A stretch of 60,000 nt of DNA from Tubulanus polymorphus (lineage: Eukaryota; Nemertea; Palaeonemertea; Tubulaniformes; Tubulanidae), in assembly GCF_964204645.1 (NCBI RefSeq), contig NC_134031.1, forward strand, positions 4,325,001-4,385,000, given 5' to 3'. Below the pieces are notes generated by a model, which searched no databases, was not told the origin of the DNA, and saw nothing but the letters and a program-made list of their open reading frames with translations. How positions within the stretch are numbered: the stretch's first letter is position 1; each line of letters starts with the position of its first letter. Made by a program: the position numbers and the translations under genes. This document shows positions 25,801-40,300 of this stretch, in pieces.

Positions 25801-28800
25801 CCTCTGCGGAGAAACAAGGTATCATTTTTTCAGCCTTATGTATAAAATGAAGAACTAAATTCATGCGCCATAGCACTGCACATCATGCAAAAACATCGGT
25901 AAATCCTGATTATTCTAAATCTACATCGATACGTTGTATAAATGAATTCCCGAAAACCAAAACAATCCACGAATTCGATAATTTGTCTAGACTAAGACTA
26001 ATTATAGCGTATTTGTTGTGTAGCAATCACCACCTCACCTTTCATCAATAGTGGCCGGAAGAGATTCGTCGGGCGTGTACGCTCCAGGCAACGTGACACT
26101 ACTACCGGTGCCACCTACGACGACGCTGCCGCTCGACGCTGTACTCTTACGGCTGATTCGACCCAAACTAAAACTACGTTTTAACGGACTGGAGGACGAC
26201 GAGATTTTGTGGCTGAAACCGGGAGACAAATAAACATACAAAAAAACTGCCGATAAAACGCCCCACCAAGCTTGAAATAGCAGAGAACTTAGTCCTTCAG
26301 TCACAGGTCTACAATGGGAGATCTTAATACAAGCCAAAATCAAGGAACACCCCACAAAAAATTCGTAGAGCAAATAAGGTTTCCAGTTTTATATTGGCTC
26401 TGCTGTTGAAATGCAGTTCTTGAAATCATAAGCCGCGATCGCAAAAGCACTTATGACCCGTGCCAAATTAGGCCCGGAACAACTGTTCACATGGGTGCCA
26501 AATTGGCGAGTACCAGTTTGGCCCGATAAGATATGTCGGACCAGGCCCGAGCTAAATTTTAGCACGAATGTGCGTCTGAATTGCTACTGGTTGCGGAAGT
26601 GACTCTTGTTTTCCGCTTTTATTCAGCATTGTTGGAAGTGACTCCGCTTTGGTTCAGCATTGTTGAGTATTTGAGTGATTGGTAAAAGTGCTCCCTAATT
26701 AGGACAGGCTAAATTTGACAAGGGTCTGAGTTTGGCCAGCGCCAAATCGACTCCCGTGTAATCGCGGCTATATTCTCATATACAAATACTTTATACCGTA
26801 TTCGTATATACGTCTCTTGATAAGTTTAGATATTGTATTAACATTGTAGGAACCTGTGACGAGAGTGACTAAGTTTTAGGAAAACTACCCGTCAATTCGA
26901 AGGACAAAACACAACGAATATCTATTCCAAGCGGAGGTGGGTTGTTCTAAAGCGATAATAATATCATGAAACAATTGAAAAAAACAGACGAATATATTGT
27001 CAACGGATATAAAGGAAATAGTCTAAAAATCGCTACTGCTAATGATGAAAAAAATCTAGAAAATGATTTCTAAGCAAGCTTAAAGCATATAAACTTCGTA
27101 TTAATTTCATGTTTTGCGTCATTCATGCATTGAAAAAGTTAGTTAGAGAGATGAATCAAATTGTTAATTCTAGATGTACGATTCTTTCATCAATTCATAC
27201 GGATACATGCATGGCGCGTACTTATCTAACAACTAAACTACTAAATACATGATTTCGAAAAGAAGATTAAAACGATGCCGTTAAAAATGGAATGAAATGA
27301 AAAGATTAATCGCCAGATTTCGCAAGAAATCAAAACGTTTGAATGAATAATATACATTCGGAGAGTTTTGGGAAAATCGCTTACGATTCATGTTCCAACG
27401 CGGAGCCCGAGCGTTTACGATCTAACTTGGTCACGCTTTTCGTGCGCTTCAGGTTACTTTTGAACGGACGTCTGCTAAAAAAGTTCTACAATAGAAAAAA
27501 AACGAATTTTGGAATACAGGAGTAATATCAACGAAATGAACGTATCAGGACTGATTCATCAATAGCCTAGAACAGGGTGGCCCCTTTTTGCCAATTTGCT
27601 AATCCCCTGATTTTTCCATGTGATTACACAAAATTCCTCAGGGAATCAGAAAAATTTCTAGATTTAAAATGTTACAATTCATTCATTTTTCATTGAATCA
27701 CATTTTGATAAAGAACTACGTTGTCAATAACATATCCAAATTCCCCGAGTTTTCCAGCTTTTTTGTGCAAAATTTAACAAATTCCCAGATTTTTCCATGA
27801 TTTTTTCTAGATTTTTCTGATTCCAAGGTCAGTGGCCACCCCGTAGACATCTTTCCTTCGACTTAAATTCGAGTGCAATAAAAATCTTATCGACAGAACA
27901 ATTTCATCGATATCTTGTTTTATTACTATCGTTAGACTTACGGCAATTTTCGAAGCTGGCGATGAGGTAGAATTATTATCGATATTATCTAACTGCGCGA
28001 GAGCTGGAACGCTACCCCTCCTTTCACCGAGAGCCTTCTCGTACGACGTATCTGTCGATAATTAAAAAAAACATCGAAATCTTTACATGCAATTTATCGA
28101 GGTAATCTTCATCTGTCGATGCATTCAAACAAAATCATAAAACATAAGTTTTTAGGAACGCTTTTACCATTGTATGTAATGTCTCTTACAATTTGTTTTT
28201 ATTTTCTAGTATTCCAATTATTTTCTAGTACGGTGTTTTAACAATTTCATGATTATCATTTCATGTAACCTTTTCTATATAAAGGGCTATGATTATTCTA
28301 TAGAATAGCGCTATAAAAAAATAAATTATGATCATAAGCATAATTATAATCATATTTAGTATTATCATATTTATCATTAATATTAAATCGCATATAATAG
28401 GGGATGTCTGTGATTGAGAGTGAAAATCCTGGTTAAGCAGGTTAGACTAAATGCTGTACAAATGTGAATTTTCAGAAATCGCAAGCATAACATATACATC
28501 GATAATGAGGTAAAATCATGATTGATTTATAGGGTACATAATCATTAGAAACAGTACGAACAGGAACAGCCAGACCCACAGACTAATAAGTTCATTCTAA
28601 GATTATTACAACTCTACTATCGAATTCAACTAATAGCAATAAAACAGCGTCTAGGAAGCAAGGCTACAGTTCGAACTGCTATTAGATTTGAAGCACAAGT
28701 AAAATTGGATCTCAGTTTCAGAGATAAAATCTACAGGACTGTAGAAGTGGATCTATCTTATTTTCTAGCTCAAAAAGTATGAGTCTTAGCATAAATATGT

Positions 28801-30433
28801 AAATGTTCTCAGCAACAAGACAGCACATGAGACATGGTGATGTTTGGTCAAGCAGGTCAACTCGTATTCTATTGCCGACAACTTGTCCCTGTATTTTGAC
28901 AAGCTATTCACCTCACCTACTTATTTTTCCTGGCTTTGTTCGTCAGACATCAAAGCAAAAAAAAATGAATCTTCCTTTTGCGCCATCAGGTTTACGCGCA
29001 ACGGAAGATATTTTTGACATCCGAAAAAAACCTATTTCCGATAATGGTTCTATACACGCGACTTTTTTAACTTCGTTAATACCAGCCGCGATGCTACAGG
29101 AAATATCGAGAAACTTGAACATGATAAAAATCGAGTGTAGTTCAGTACATCGAAACTTAAAAAGAGGGACGAGTTGAATGGGTACGAGTTGAATGTTAAA
29201 ATCCGATGATGTTTCAGTACGGAAACGTAGCCGATTAAGAACGAAGTGCTGCAGCCACGTCTGAGAGTTGAAGCGGGAGATGCTACAGTGCACGATCATC
29301 ATCCTGTTCCAGCGACATCGTCGGCATTCAGACAATTAGACACTAATGAGAGCCGCATTTCGAATCGTAAGGGAATAGCTGAATACACAGGGAATATCGA
29401 CGCAATTACATCGAACACTACACACGATCGAAAACTCGAATCAACGTCATCGAAATTAATGAAACGACAATAAAATCAGAGATAACTTAATGACGATTAC
29501 AGCGCTGAATCAATGTTAGCGCTGATGCGTTACCACGGATCTGGGTGGAGATACGACATTGTAAAAAACTCCTAGATCGAAGCACGATGCAGACTGAAGT
29601 CCTGCAAGAATGTAACTTACATTTGAAGTTAAGATATGGCATTTAAAAAAAAACTAAATCTTCTAGATTGGGGTCGACGGTGACCGAGGTCGTGCTAGAA
29701 TGCAACCAACATTTTGGGCTAAGATATGACAACTTACGTACATTTCGGAGGTTTCCGCGAAATTACTTCCATCGCGATAAACGACAGTTTCTATAATGTA
29801 TCCTTTAAACGATCCGAAAGTGTTTCTCACAATAACCAGCGTATAGAAGAGACGGTCATAAAACAATTCTTCACCCGAAAACGTTTCTCGTATATGGTCA
29901 CAATTTCGCTGATCTGTTTTTCAGGATGTTACCTTCTACGGGAGAGTTATTTGTTCCGGATTATCAACAAACGAACAGTCATACTTAACCGGCACGTTAA
30001 TCCCGCATAATTCCATCATGTCACTTTCCTTCGAGGCGCGCTCGCTTGCGAATTTTGTTCACGATACACGCCTACAAACTGTGAGCGCGGGTTCTCGGTA
30101 AGATGAAGAAAATCCTCGCCCGACCCACCGCTCGCTCGCGATCAAAAATTACACGAAAAACAATTACGAAAACATCTCACCGACCAAGGATGGGAGAACC
30201 TAAGCGAGAGCTTAGACTTGTTGACTACTCGCGGTTTGAGCGTTATCGGTTGAAGATCTGTTCACTGATTCGTCGAATGTCAATAACGTGAATAGACGAA
30301 CAGTCGTTTCGAATGACTAAAATCAATAAATCCGAATAAAATCGAATCATCCTTGTAACTAATATCGTTTGTCAACACACAGAGAGAGTGAACAAATATC
30401 TTACATTTACGTGATATATAATATATTTACGTG

Positions 30434-30522
<89 letters not shown>

Positions 30523-31291
30523 TTCGATATTCCACAGTTCGCGGTGAAGATCGTGAGTCAAATCATAGAAGGTGAAGTGATGTCAATGCTAAATTCAAAA
30601 CTTCAGCCTAGCTCAGTTCGCCTTATGTGGTAGGAAATATAACTTATTCTATTCTTACGATTCGGCCTGCGATCAGTATGCCATCAATCCGTCTAGGTCA
30701 CAAGTACAATCATGTCGAAAAGATTCCTGATTGAAAGATCGCAGACTTAAATGCTGCGATGATATGATCAGATCCTAGTCGACCTGAGTTAGGCGTTGAT
30801 CGCGAACTCTGGAGCCAGATCCCGAATTTTACAATCTCAGATTCATACAAAAAAAATCCATATTTCAAGAATGCTGCGCACTATCCCTGAACCTGATTCT
30901 TCTCGGGGAGATCAAGCGTTTTTTCCATACAGGATCATTTAAACAAATCCCCTTTTTCCGGCGAAATGTAATCCGCGTTGACGTTTTTCATTACGCATTA
31001 TATAGATAGAAGTTGTTTCGACGGATTCTAAAATTCAAGGACGTCAAAACACGCGTGCGCGCGGTTAACGATAAATTTCAGTTAAGTTTCCGATGACGCA
31101 GAAGAAGCAGCAGCAGCGAGGAGGAGGAGGTTTGCGGCTCTCTTACTCAGTAGGAAGATACATCAACGCCGAGATGAGATATTAAAAACGTGATATGAAT
31201 ATATATCGTTTGAAAGTAAGACACCTGTTTTACATGTGATTATGAGATCACAACCGAGATCCACCTGAATATATACGTACACCTTGACCCC

Positions 31292-31331
<40 letters not shown>

Positions 31332-34300
31332 TAGATGAATCATAGATCCAGCACATGTCTGTAAACCTTCCTTCCTTCCTTCCTTCCTCACAGCCCCAAC
31401 AAACCTCACTCCCCAATAATAACATGTTGAAATACCGTAATCAGATTTTGAAGTCATGTTCTAAGGTCATAAGGAATCATTAGATCATAAGAAAGACCAT
31501 AATTAAGATCATAAGGAATCGGCAACCAGTCAAGATCCGATCCGATCGTCTGCGATTCAGTCTTAAGAACACTCACGTGACATCACTAGGTTGAGGTGCT
31601 GATTCGGACAAGACTCGTTTATCGGATCTTACCTAAACTCAGGTTACCTTAGATCCACCATAATTTTGAACCAAAGGCTTAAGTCATGTGATGTATATAC
31701 ATCGCTGTTCATTGGCTACGACCTCACGACCTACAGTCTTGGCTCAGGCATCTCGACCTTGCAACGTGACACGAGTGTTCTTAAGATGATCCATCGGATC
31801 TCCGTGAGACCCGAGTTAGGCTTTAGTCATCTGAGAAAGTGTCTGATGTTATCAGAGACGTTACGTATAACAACAGTTCAGCCTCCTCCCTATTCTCACT
31901 CCGTTGAATCTAACAATTTCAAAACAACACAGAATTACGGTTAAAAACAAATCATCCACTTACCATATCAAATGTTGTTCTGGACCTAGTTTAGTTCCCT
32001 AGCTGTTGGGTAAGTTTGACCCTGAGTTTATTTCCGATGTTTTAAACCTAGTCATAATTCATTCGAGGCTGCCTGAGATTTCGATATCAATCGGTATCAC
32101 GATACCGCTACTATTAATCCCTCCCCATTCCCTCTGCAACCCAATCTAATCAAATGATATCGTCCCTCTTCTCATTACGACATAGCGTTAGACGCAATTC
32201 TACTATGTAGTCATAATCAACCTACCATCGAATCGAAAAACATGAATCGTAGAGTTTGAATATCCATCCTAGAGAATGTAATCATAATGCTACCATGTAC
32301 GAGACTGGAGCCTGCGCAAGAATTTCCACAGTCACACATTCATCCGCAATGTCCTTGGGACAGATGGATGGATGCTGTGCCGTTGATGCTGTTGAATATT
32401 CGAGCGTCATAACAATCAGACAGGAGAGAGGAGAGCGGAGAGACGACAGAGGTTAGAGGGAGAGAGCGTACTGCTGACATCGACCTTTCGAGCTATGATC
32501 GAATCTAAAATAATGGACTCTAATGATTGAGTTCATTGACGAAAAAATTTCGAAAAATACGGTCGACTCGCTTCTCAAGTCATCATAACGTCAATGAATT
32601 AGAGTCATCGAAATGTTGACTAAGAAACATGTAACACTTAGTACTAAGTGGGACTAGAAATTAAGACACATTTTGAGTAATAACGCTGACTAATATGATG
32701 GCAACTTAGACTGCGCGTTCTCCCCTTTCCAGTCGTATTCCATCCGATAAAAGGTCAATATGTTTCTTTGTGCAGTATTATTTCTTTCATGCGTCATACT
32801 TTTTTTTCTAAAGATGAAAGCTCATCGTTCGTCCTTTTTCTGTGACATACTGAAGTGATGTACGTGTGTCTCTGGAAGAAGCGCGCGATGAGTTATTACC
32901 GAGATGAGGAGATTTCGCTGTTTACGTCACCGGCGCCGAGCGGTGTTCGTGTGCGCGCGTACGATTTGGAAAATCTATATTCATTTCGTCCTTCGACTTA
33001 AATTTGACATTTTCACTTGAAGCCTGCAGTTCGCAAACGGCAACATGATGGGACAAGAACAAGTTAAATACAAGACTTGAGCTAAATAATCTCAGTTTAA
33101 GGAACTGTTCTACAAGTATTTTCATTTATAAAACATCACACACGTTAACCCTTTCAGTTCATCTACAGCGTGGTGCGGCGTATAAATTGGTTATGTACTT
33201 TGCTAGTACTTCGCATCGAGGGGTATCGATTTCATCGGTAATTAGTCATTATTTCTATTGAAAGATGGCAGCTCCTGTCAAACATAATGAAATGTGAGTG
33301 ATTGACGATACACTGCACTGTGGTGTAGATGCAGTATACAACAACGCACTGAGGTGGAATTTTTCTAGATTTTCGAAACATTTCCAGCAGTTAAGGGTGA
33401 AAATAAGTCAGGACTGAAAGGGTTAAAGAAAAGGCAAGTATACGTAATACAGAAGCCAAATGTTATAACTTATTTTCTGATGAATGAGAAAACTCGAGTA
33501 ACCATGGCAACAATTAAACAAACTGAGCCCGCCTACGCGCGTAACAATTGACAATTGCATATTCACGGCAAAAAGTTAATTAGATTTTCGGCCGTGATCG
33601 CTGATAATAAACGCGAACCATTGACGCCACCCGGTGGTAAAATCGATTACTAATCTGCAGGATTGAGTATTAGATTAGTCTCAGATCTAGACACAAAATA
33701 AGCGCTATCTTCTCAATTCTCTCGGAGATTTATGTCAGTAAAAAAAGTAGAATTGCAACACTGACTCACCTATGGAGAATGAGATTAGAACCCACTAGAT
33801 ACACATTTGAACGATTAAAAAAAACAAATTTTTTTCCAAAATCATAAGATTGCTGAAAACAGCAATAACGGGTTTTCTGCCTTTTTGGTTAAAATACCAC
33901 ACTAACGTTTTGAAATCAGTCTTTAATCAGTTAATGAAATACGACTTTTTTATAGGGGTATTACCTAGAGACCAACACATATACTGGATATGGAGATCAT
34001 TATCATATGTGCATCAAGTGCTAAGTACTGATGTTGTAGCAAGTTTGAACTTAGCAAAGAAGATTGAAGAAAGATAGGGTGCTTTCACTTAACAATCCCC
34101 CTGGTGGCAGTTGTTTGAACTAATAATTTCAGTTGGCATGTCGCATTGCACATAAGTTTCAGACTCAAACCCGACGATGGTCTCTTCAAGCATCCGGATT
34201 TTCATGGCTTTTGTTAGTTTCAATCTTTTAATTTGTCTATAGCGGGTTTTAATCTCACCGGTTGGTAAAAATTGTATCGCAGATTTTCGAATGAATCACT

Positions 34301-37300
34301 GCTGAATCTTTCGAAGAATTTTCCCAAGATCTCGATACTGACCCCGAAGCCAATAATCTACGAGAAGTCATCTTTTCCGAAGTCGAGAGAGCACGCTGGT
34401 AAGCATCAACTGAACTCAGCGAACATAACGTGGAAAAAATTACCACTTTCAGCTCATTCGAATAAAACAAAGATGACTTTCTTCTCGGTTATGCAAGAAC
34501 GCTACTCACTCCCTCTCTAACTAATCCTTTGATGGATTGAGAAAATCAGGCAAAAGCTATTTACAAACAGTTCAGACCAAACTAGCTGTTGAAAACCGAG
34601 CCTGACTCATCACGGCTTTACAGGTGTTTTACGGATTTACAAAAAATGGACCCACAGCCATACGGGTTCGACCTCGCGTGGGTTAGAAAAAATAATCCTG
34701 CGCAATGGAAGGGGTGCAAGGGCTTTAAGGGATCACTACGAAGGTACCCTTGAAATGTATCGATTAAATGGATTATGTACAGTGACGATTTTGACGAACG
34801 ACAAAAAAACTTATTCAACTTTAGCCTAATCAGCAATAAGAACCATGAGGATATCATACTTCAAAACAAGATGAAATGAAATCCAGCGATTACATTTCTA
34901 AACCAACTCTATTCAGTAGACTTTTCACAACTATTTCAAACGCCACACTTATATATATTTGTCTATGGTATGAACTACCAACGTGAATTCAGCCTAGGGC
35001 CAGATTTCTTTTAGAAATGTTCAGACACACTATAAGAGATCATCCATTCACGTGAAAACTGGTCGCTATATTTGAAAAGAAAATCACGATTTTCCGACAT
35101 GATTATCGTTAATGCATTAAGAAATACCATTATCGCAGACAAAAAGAAATATATTTCAAAACCTAAGAGAATTATCAAACTGATCGTAAATAGCAGATTT
35201 CAGAGGTGCAGTGGCAGACAGTCTTCCACTCACTCTTAAGTGTCTTCTCACCCATAATAGGGCGAAAGAAAGCCCCATTCAGGTATTGAAATTAGAAGCT
35301 TTTTTTTACTTACGGCTAAGCGTGCCAACCAGCCTGCTATCAATCCTATAACATCGTGCCCTATTGCGCTAGTCGTGTATATATATCTGATATGCGAGAT
35401 ATTTGATAAATTGCGAAATTAAATCAAGCTGCGTGGTCTTGTGTATTACGCATTTGTATGTATCGATGAAAAGATCTGAAGGTCTTTCATTGTTCAATGG
35501 CATGAATTCAAATTGCCTTTGTTTTTCAGCGGTATATCTCTCTGTGCACTGAAGTGCTATACTCGGGTAGCTTCTGGCTTTATATAGCAGTAATATCGAT
35601 GTAACAGGTGTTCACCATGCGTTCGGATAGTCATCGATTTTTCATCAATTTGTGAAAGATTTATCGATTGTATATATACGATATATAGATACGTGAGCGA
35701 CGGTGAAAAGACTTTGAAGTCGTTTTTTCAGATGAAATCGACGCAGATTGAAGTCAAGCACTAGAGGAATTTGTAACGCTACAGCTGTAGAGGCCGGTTC
35801 AATATAGACGGGATAGAAATTCTAAAGAGATATTTCGAAAACAGTCCATACTTTTAACGCTTTACGTAAAGCCTTGTGCACACTTTTTTAGTTTCTTTTT
35901 GATTATCTGGAATCATTGTTCTCCACAACAGGTTTTAGAGGGGTGGCCACTACTTTCATTTTTACATCCACCCCTCTGAAAATCAGCCACCCCCTTATTA
36001 AGTATCCGCTGCTACTACCAGAATGGACGTCAATATTCTATCAATGCTGATAGTTGTTTTGAAATATATCGAGCTAATACGAAAAATGGAAGATTACACC
36101 AAAACATTAAGCTTAATCATTCTTAATTTTTTGGGGGATCGAAAGCCTTGCTAGTTCAGCAGCCACGAATGCGGGCCTTATAAAATTCCAACACATAGAG
36201 AACAGCGCTGGAATATGTGCACCAGGCCCATACTAAATCGAAACTAATAGTAAACCCATTTATGGCCCGTAAATATTTTGATTACTAGGTGGAAATAAAG
36301 CATTGATTGATTTGTTGATTCGATACAGACGTCAACCCATTTCACCACAAGCTGAATAGAGGATAGCGCGCCGATCGACGGGAAAGGGTTAATACGGCGA
36401 TAGCCAACTTACTGAGACTGTAGCGATCGGACCGGTCCACGTCGGCCGACAGTCCCGAACACAGTTTGAATAAATCCATCGTCGAACCTTACACAGAAAT
36501 AATCCGCGCGTAAACAAACAATTCGTTAAAACAGAAGACGTAGAGGACGATGATATCCTTCGGGCGTCGTAATAATCCTCGCCGATATCATTACGAGGTG
36601 GTTTTTTCATTCGCGCCACTGAAGGAAAGGCGACCACTGCGTTGTTTATGAGGAATACTGATCAATTGAATGAGGCCAATCAGTACTAGTTCGGATATAC
36701 ACGAATTGTGTAATCTCCTATGTATATGTCAATTCTAGTGATATAATTTACAGAGGCGCACACGACCAGATAACCAGATATAGGCAGGTAGGTATTTCAC
36801 GCCGATAAAATGTACTGTTACTAATATACCGCGCGTACACCCGAGTAACCCACCTAAACGACACCCTATTTCCTTTTTGACTTCTCGATCACAAAAAGAC
36901 GAATTCCAGAATTTAAAAAAGAAATCTATTCATAAGTAGATTATTCGACGGGGCTAGCGCGAGCGCGTGATCGTACGGAATTTCTCGACTTCCTCGATCG
37001 AAAGTTTCATGATCAAACCAAACAAACAAGTTTTCTCGATCTGATTATCCCCAAACGCGAGAGTGACAAACCGTTAAACTGTGATCGCATTACGCGGCTT
37101 GCATATATACATTTTAACAAGGGGTTTATCAAAGAATGCTTATCATAACCATCACAGATACTTATCACGAATGTCTGGTGTTTGTCACACGATTTCACAG
37201 GAAATTATTTACATTACTTAGAGTTGTCATTCCAAAAATAACTAATAACCATAAATTTTTACTGACAAATACCACGATGAAATTTTCCAGGCCCCAATCT

Positions 37301-40300
37301 CACAAAAATTTACCAAATTCCATAACGTGGTAGTGCTATAGGAAGATATAAAATATGTTTAAATGAGAGTCGATGTTTTGAAAATTGAATTTGAAGTTTA
37401 CCTGCTAAATGTGACGTGACTATCTTGGTCAAGATTACCGCATTCATGATCGAAGTCTATTCGTACTTTTAAAACCATACAAACTTCATTAATATATATG
37501 TATGAAATCTTTTGAGTGGACCACTTACATATTGGTCGAATGTATGAACTCTTGTCTTGTTGTGAATGAATGTCTTGATATGTTTGCGAAACAAACATTC
37601 AATCATATATTATTCATTACTAGACACTTAGGCTAAATACTTCAATTTCTGATTTCAAAATCGAACCCCCTGTTTTGCAGGCGTGAGGGACACCAAATCA
37701 AAACAAATCAAACGAAATCTACCAATCAAATAAATATCAGGGTCAATCCCTATTTTAAAATATGCAACATCTTTTTAAACGGACGAGATTTGACCCTGTG
37801 GAATTTTAGAAATTCTACATTAATGTCAACTTCAGAAACCCGGGATTGCTTTATTCTAATACCTCCATCATTTAACCCGGCCGAGGAGTTAAATTTTAAC
37901 TTGAAAATCCACTTAAGTTTATTTTACGATTTCTTAAAAATGCAGAATAATCCACATTTGGATCTAAAAATGAATCTAATTTTTCACAATCTCTTAAAAA
38001 TATCCCAAACTTTGACTTCAGTTGTGTTGGTCATTGTTGGTCGTTATCTATTCATAAAAATAGATAATTGTGGGGTTATATAGCCTGTATTGTGGGGTAT
38101 TATTGTGGGGTTATATAGAGGTACTTTCAATCCCCTCCTACCAGGCCCAAACAATCAAGACAATCCAAAAGTACAGATGGAAACCATTCATTATGTTATA
38201 AGTTAACTATAGAATTGAGGCTATAATACGTTTACTGTAATAGCTTAATCTGGCATGAAATTCGTCGAAACATGTGACCGAGCGATTTAAATGAATGTAT
38301 AGTTAACACTCTCACTACCATGAAACCAGGATATCATGCATGAACACATGCGTCGCGCATATAAACATTTGTATATGACGATCATTATACAATAAACCTT
38401 GCCTAACTCTGACAAACTGGGAATGGGCAAAACTGGTCCACGGTGAACGAGGTCCGAGTTGAAGGAAAGGAAAATATGCCGGGATGTCAGGAAAATGATT
38501 CCGTGTTCGAGTAAGCCAAAGTACGAGACGGCCAAGTCCGAGTAAGGCAACGTTTACTGTAGATTGATTACCTAGAGATCTCAAGATGAAAAGTACTACG
38601 GCATATTGATAAAATGAACCCGATCTCTGGGCAAATTTGGAAATTTCCCACAAAAATATTGTTACATCGTCACTCCCTGTTTGATGAGTATTTTGTGTTT
38701 GTATATTTTGTACATTTTGTTGGACGTGTTTGTGAAATACTCACCGGGACTAAAGTACTACGGCATATTGATAAAATGAACCCGATCTCCGAGCAAATTT
38801 TGAAATATCCCACAAAAATATTGTTACATCGTCACTCCCTGTTTGATGAGTATTTTGTGTTTGTATATTTTGTACATTTTGTTGGACGTGTTTGTGAAAT
38901 ACTCACCGGGACTCGGCGTTACCGGAGTACGAGCGTCGATCGTTGAACTTTTTACATAGGCATCCGTCGTTACTGCGTTAGCTATAAATACACAGAAAAA
39001 AAACAAGAGAATCAGAATCCTGTCGATTCGAGGGTCGTTTGGTAAATTTGTGATCCAAGCTGCCAACCTCTTAATAAAGTACCACCATGAATTTTCATCA
39101 GTAACATTTCATCGAAATATGTAAGAAAATGTTCAAATTAATCAGTAATCAACAGTAAGACCCTCGATAACATCTTTCATATTTCTGTACGCATCAAAAA
39201 AATCAAACCAGTTTTCTCATTACAAAATACTAACAAATAGTTACACTAACAGTACTGAAAATCAGGAACTGTTGGCAGCTCTGTGATCCCCCACGGGACC
39301 GTCCTAAATATCATCAACAAAAACAACTCTCGAGAAAGTTAGACGGAAAATCTTTCATGGAATCGTCTAATCATTTCGTAACCGACCCAGTTCTTTTTTC
39401 AATACACAAAAATATCGAACATAAACAGAAATAGCTCTCGGTCGCTGCGAATATCTGAAGAAGACTTACTGTCGCTGTTAGATTCGCCGTCCCATAAGAC
39501 ATATTTATGGAAAAAACAACTTAACCGACGACGCATTATTCCGCGATATACTAAAACGACTGCGACATTGCGGCTATAACCAGCAGCGCATTACACCAGC
39601 GCGAAATAACACATTTATCTATATCTAAGATGGCTGCTATAAGGCTATACAGTCATCGTTTATCTATCATTAAACGCCGATAACCAGCTATTTATAAGAC
39701 GTGAGTGAGCAGCATTGTTCTGGGAAAAGAATGCTACTTGAATTTTCAGCGTGAATACAACATTCGAAGGGTTACGCTCAAAATTCCAATGAAAAAAGGT
39801 TTTTGGCAAAAATTGATGAACTTACTTCCACCACCCATGGAAAAAAAAACAAGAATACGAAAACTCAGGTGTCGGGATAAAAAAAAACAGGTAGATAGTA
39901 AAGTTATACAGAAACAGGTGTTTGAAGTTGTTTTACAGAAGAACGGGGAACGCGAGCTAAGATAAACACTAATCTTATCATTAAACGGATAAGAGTTTGG
40001 ATAAGCCAACATTTCACACCACTGACTGATGAAAGAGAAGGCAACTAACAACAACAACAACAAGATCAAGGTATCTTCAGACACAGTTTTTGGCTACGGT
40101 ACATTTCACTCAGACCCTGAGATTCAGTTCAGTCAAATTTCAACGTTTTACTTCAAGTCGAATGTTCCTCCAAACCTTGATTTCTAAATGACAACAACGA
40201 AACTGGGTCGAAAAGCAGCTCGTTTGGCATCAACTGATTTCCTGATTGCCTGCTAGAACAATGTACCAGTCCACAATTCCCGCAGTCAGTACAGTAATCA

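Larger units (their letters stand above)
28052..36412 (-). other. DAB2IP/RASAL2: Large 5' intron (common to all isoforms)
   Basis: No ATG-containing exon with a phase-1 donor was found here. Donor-like sites without a usable start occur near 35,313 (TTAGCC|GTAAGT) and 31,963 (GATATG|GTAAGTGG); the second could serve an untranslated exon. Known repeats inside are listed separately. Confidence 0.5.

Noticed and set aside
26213-26373. Open frame running upstream from common exon 3, with a membrane-like stretch
   Set aside because: It starts without ATG and is interrupted by a good acceptor (GGTTTCAG); better read as intron.
27385-27474. Nearer acceptor TTTTTTAG for common exon 2
   Set aside because: It gives an incoming phase that does not fit exon 1, while the acceptor 11 bases upstream (TTCTATTGTAG) restores the frame and adds the conserved F-x-S-R-R start.
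29663-29866. Open frame ending at GTAC|GTAAGT, possible first exon
   Set aside because: No ATG in frame and outgoing phase 0, which would break the common frame.
32889-33003. Plus-strand short frame starting [12 protein letters not shown]
   Set aside because: Only 37 codons, no clear donor or partner exon, and a CpG-rich setting can explain its coding look.
37398-37598. Possible extra first exon ending AGCAG|GTAAAC
   Set aside because: Its donor leaves phase 2, incompatible with the common acceptor exon, and the peptide is not coding-like.
38824-39066. Hydrophobic N-terminal extension of the cassette exon ([16 protein letters not shown]), a possible signal anchor
   Set aside because: The frame has no ATG and the hydrophobic codons are the T-rich tract of the 3' splice site, so this is an artefact of the acceptor.
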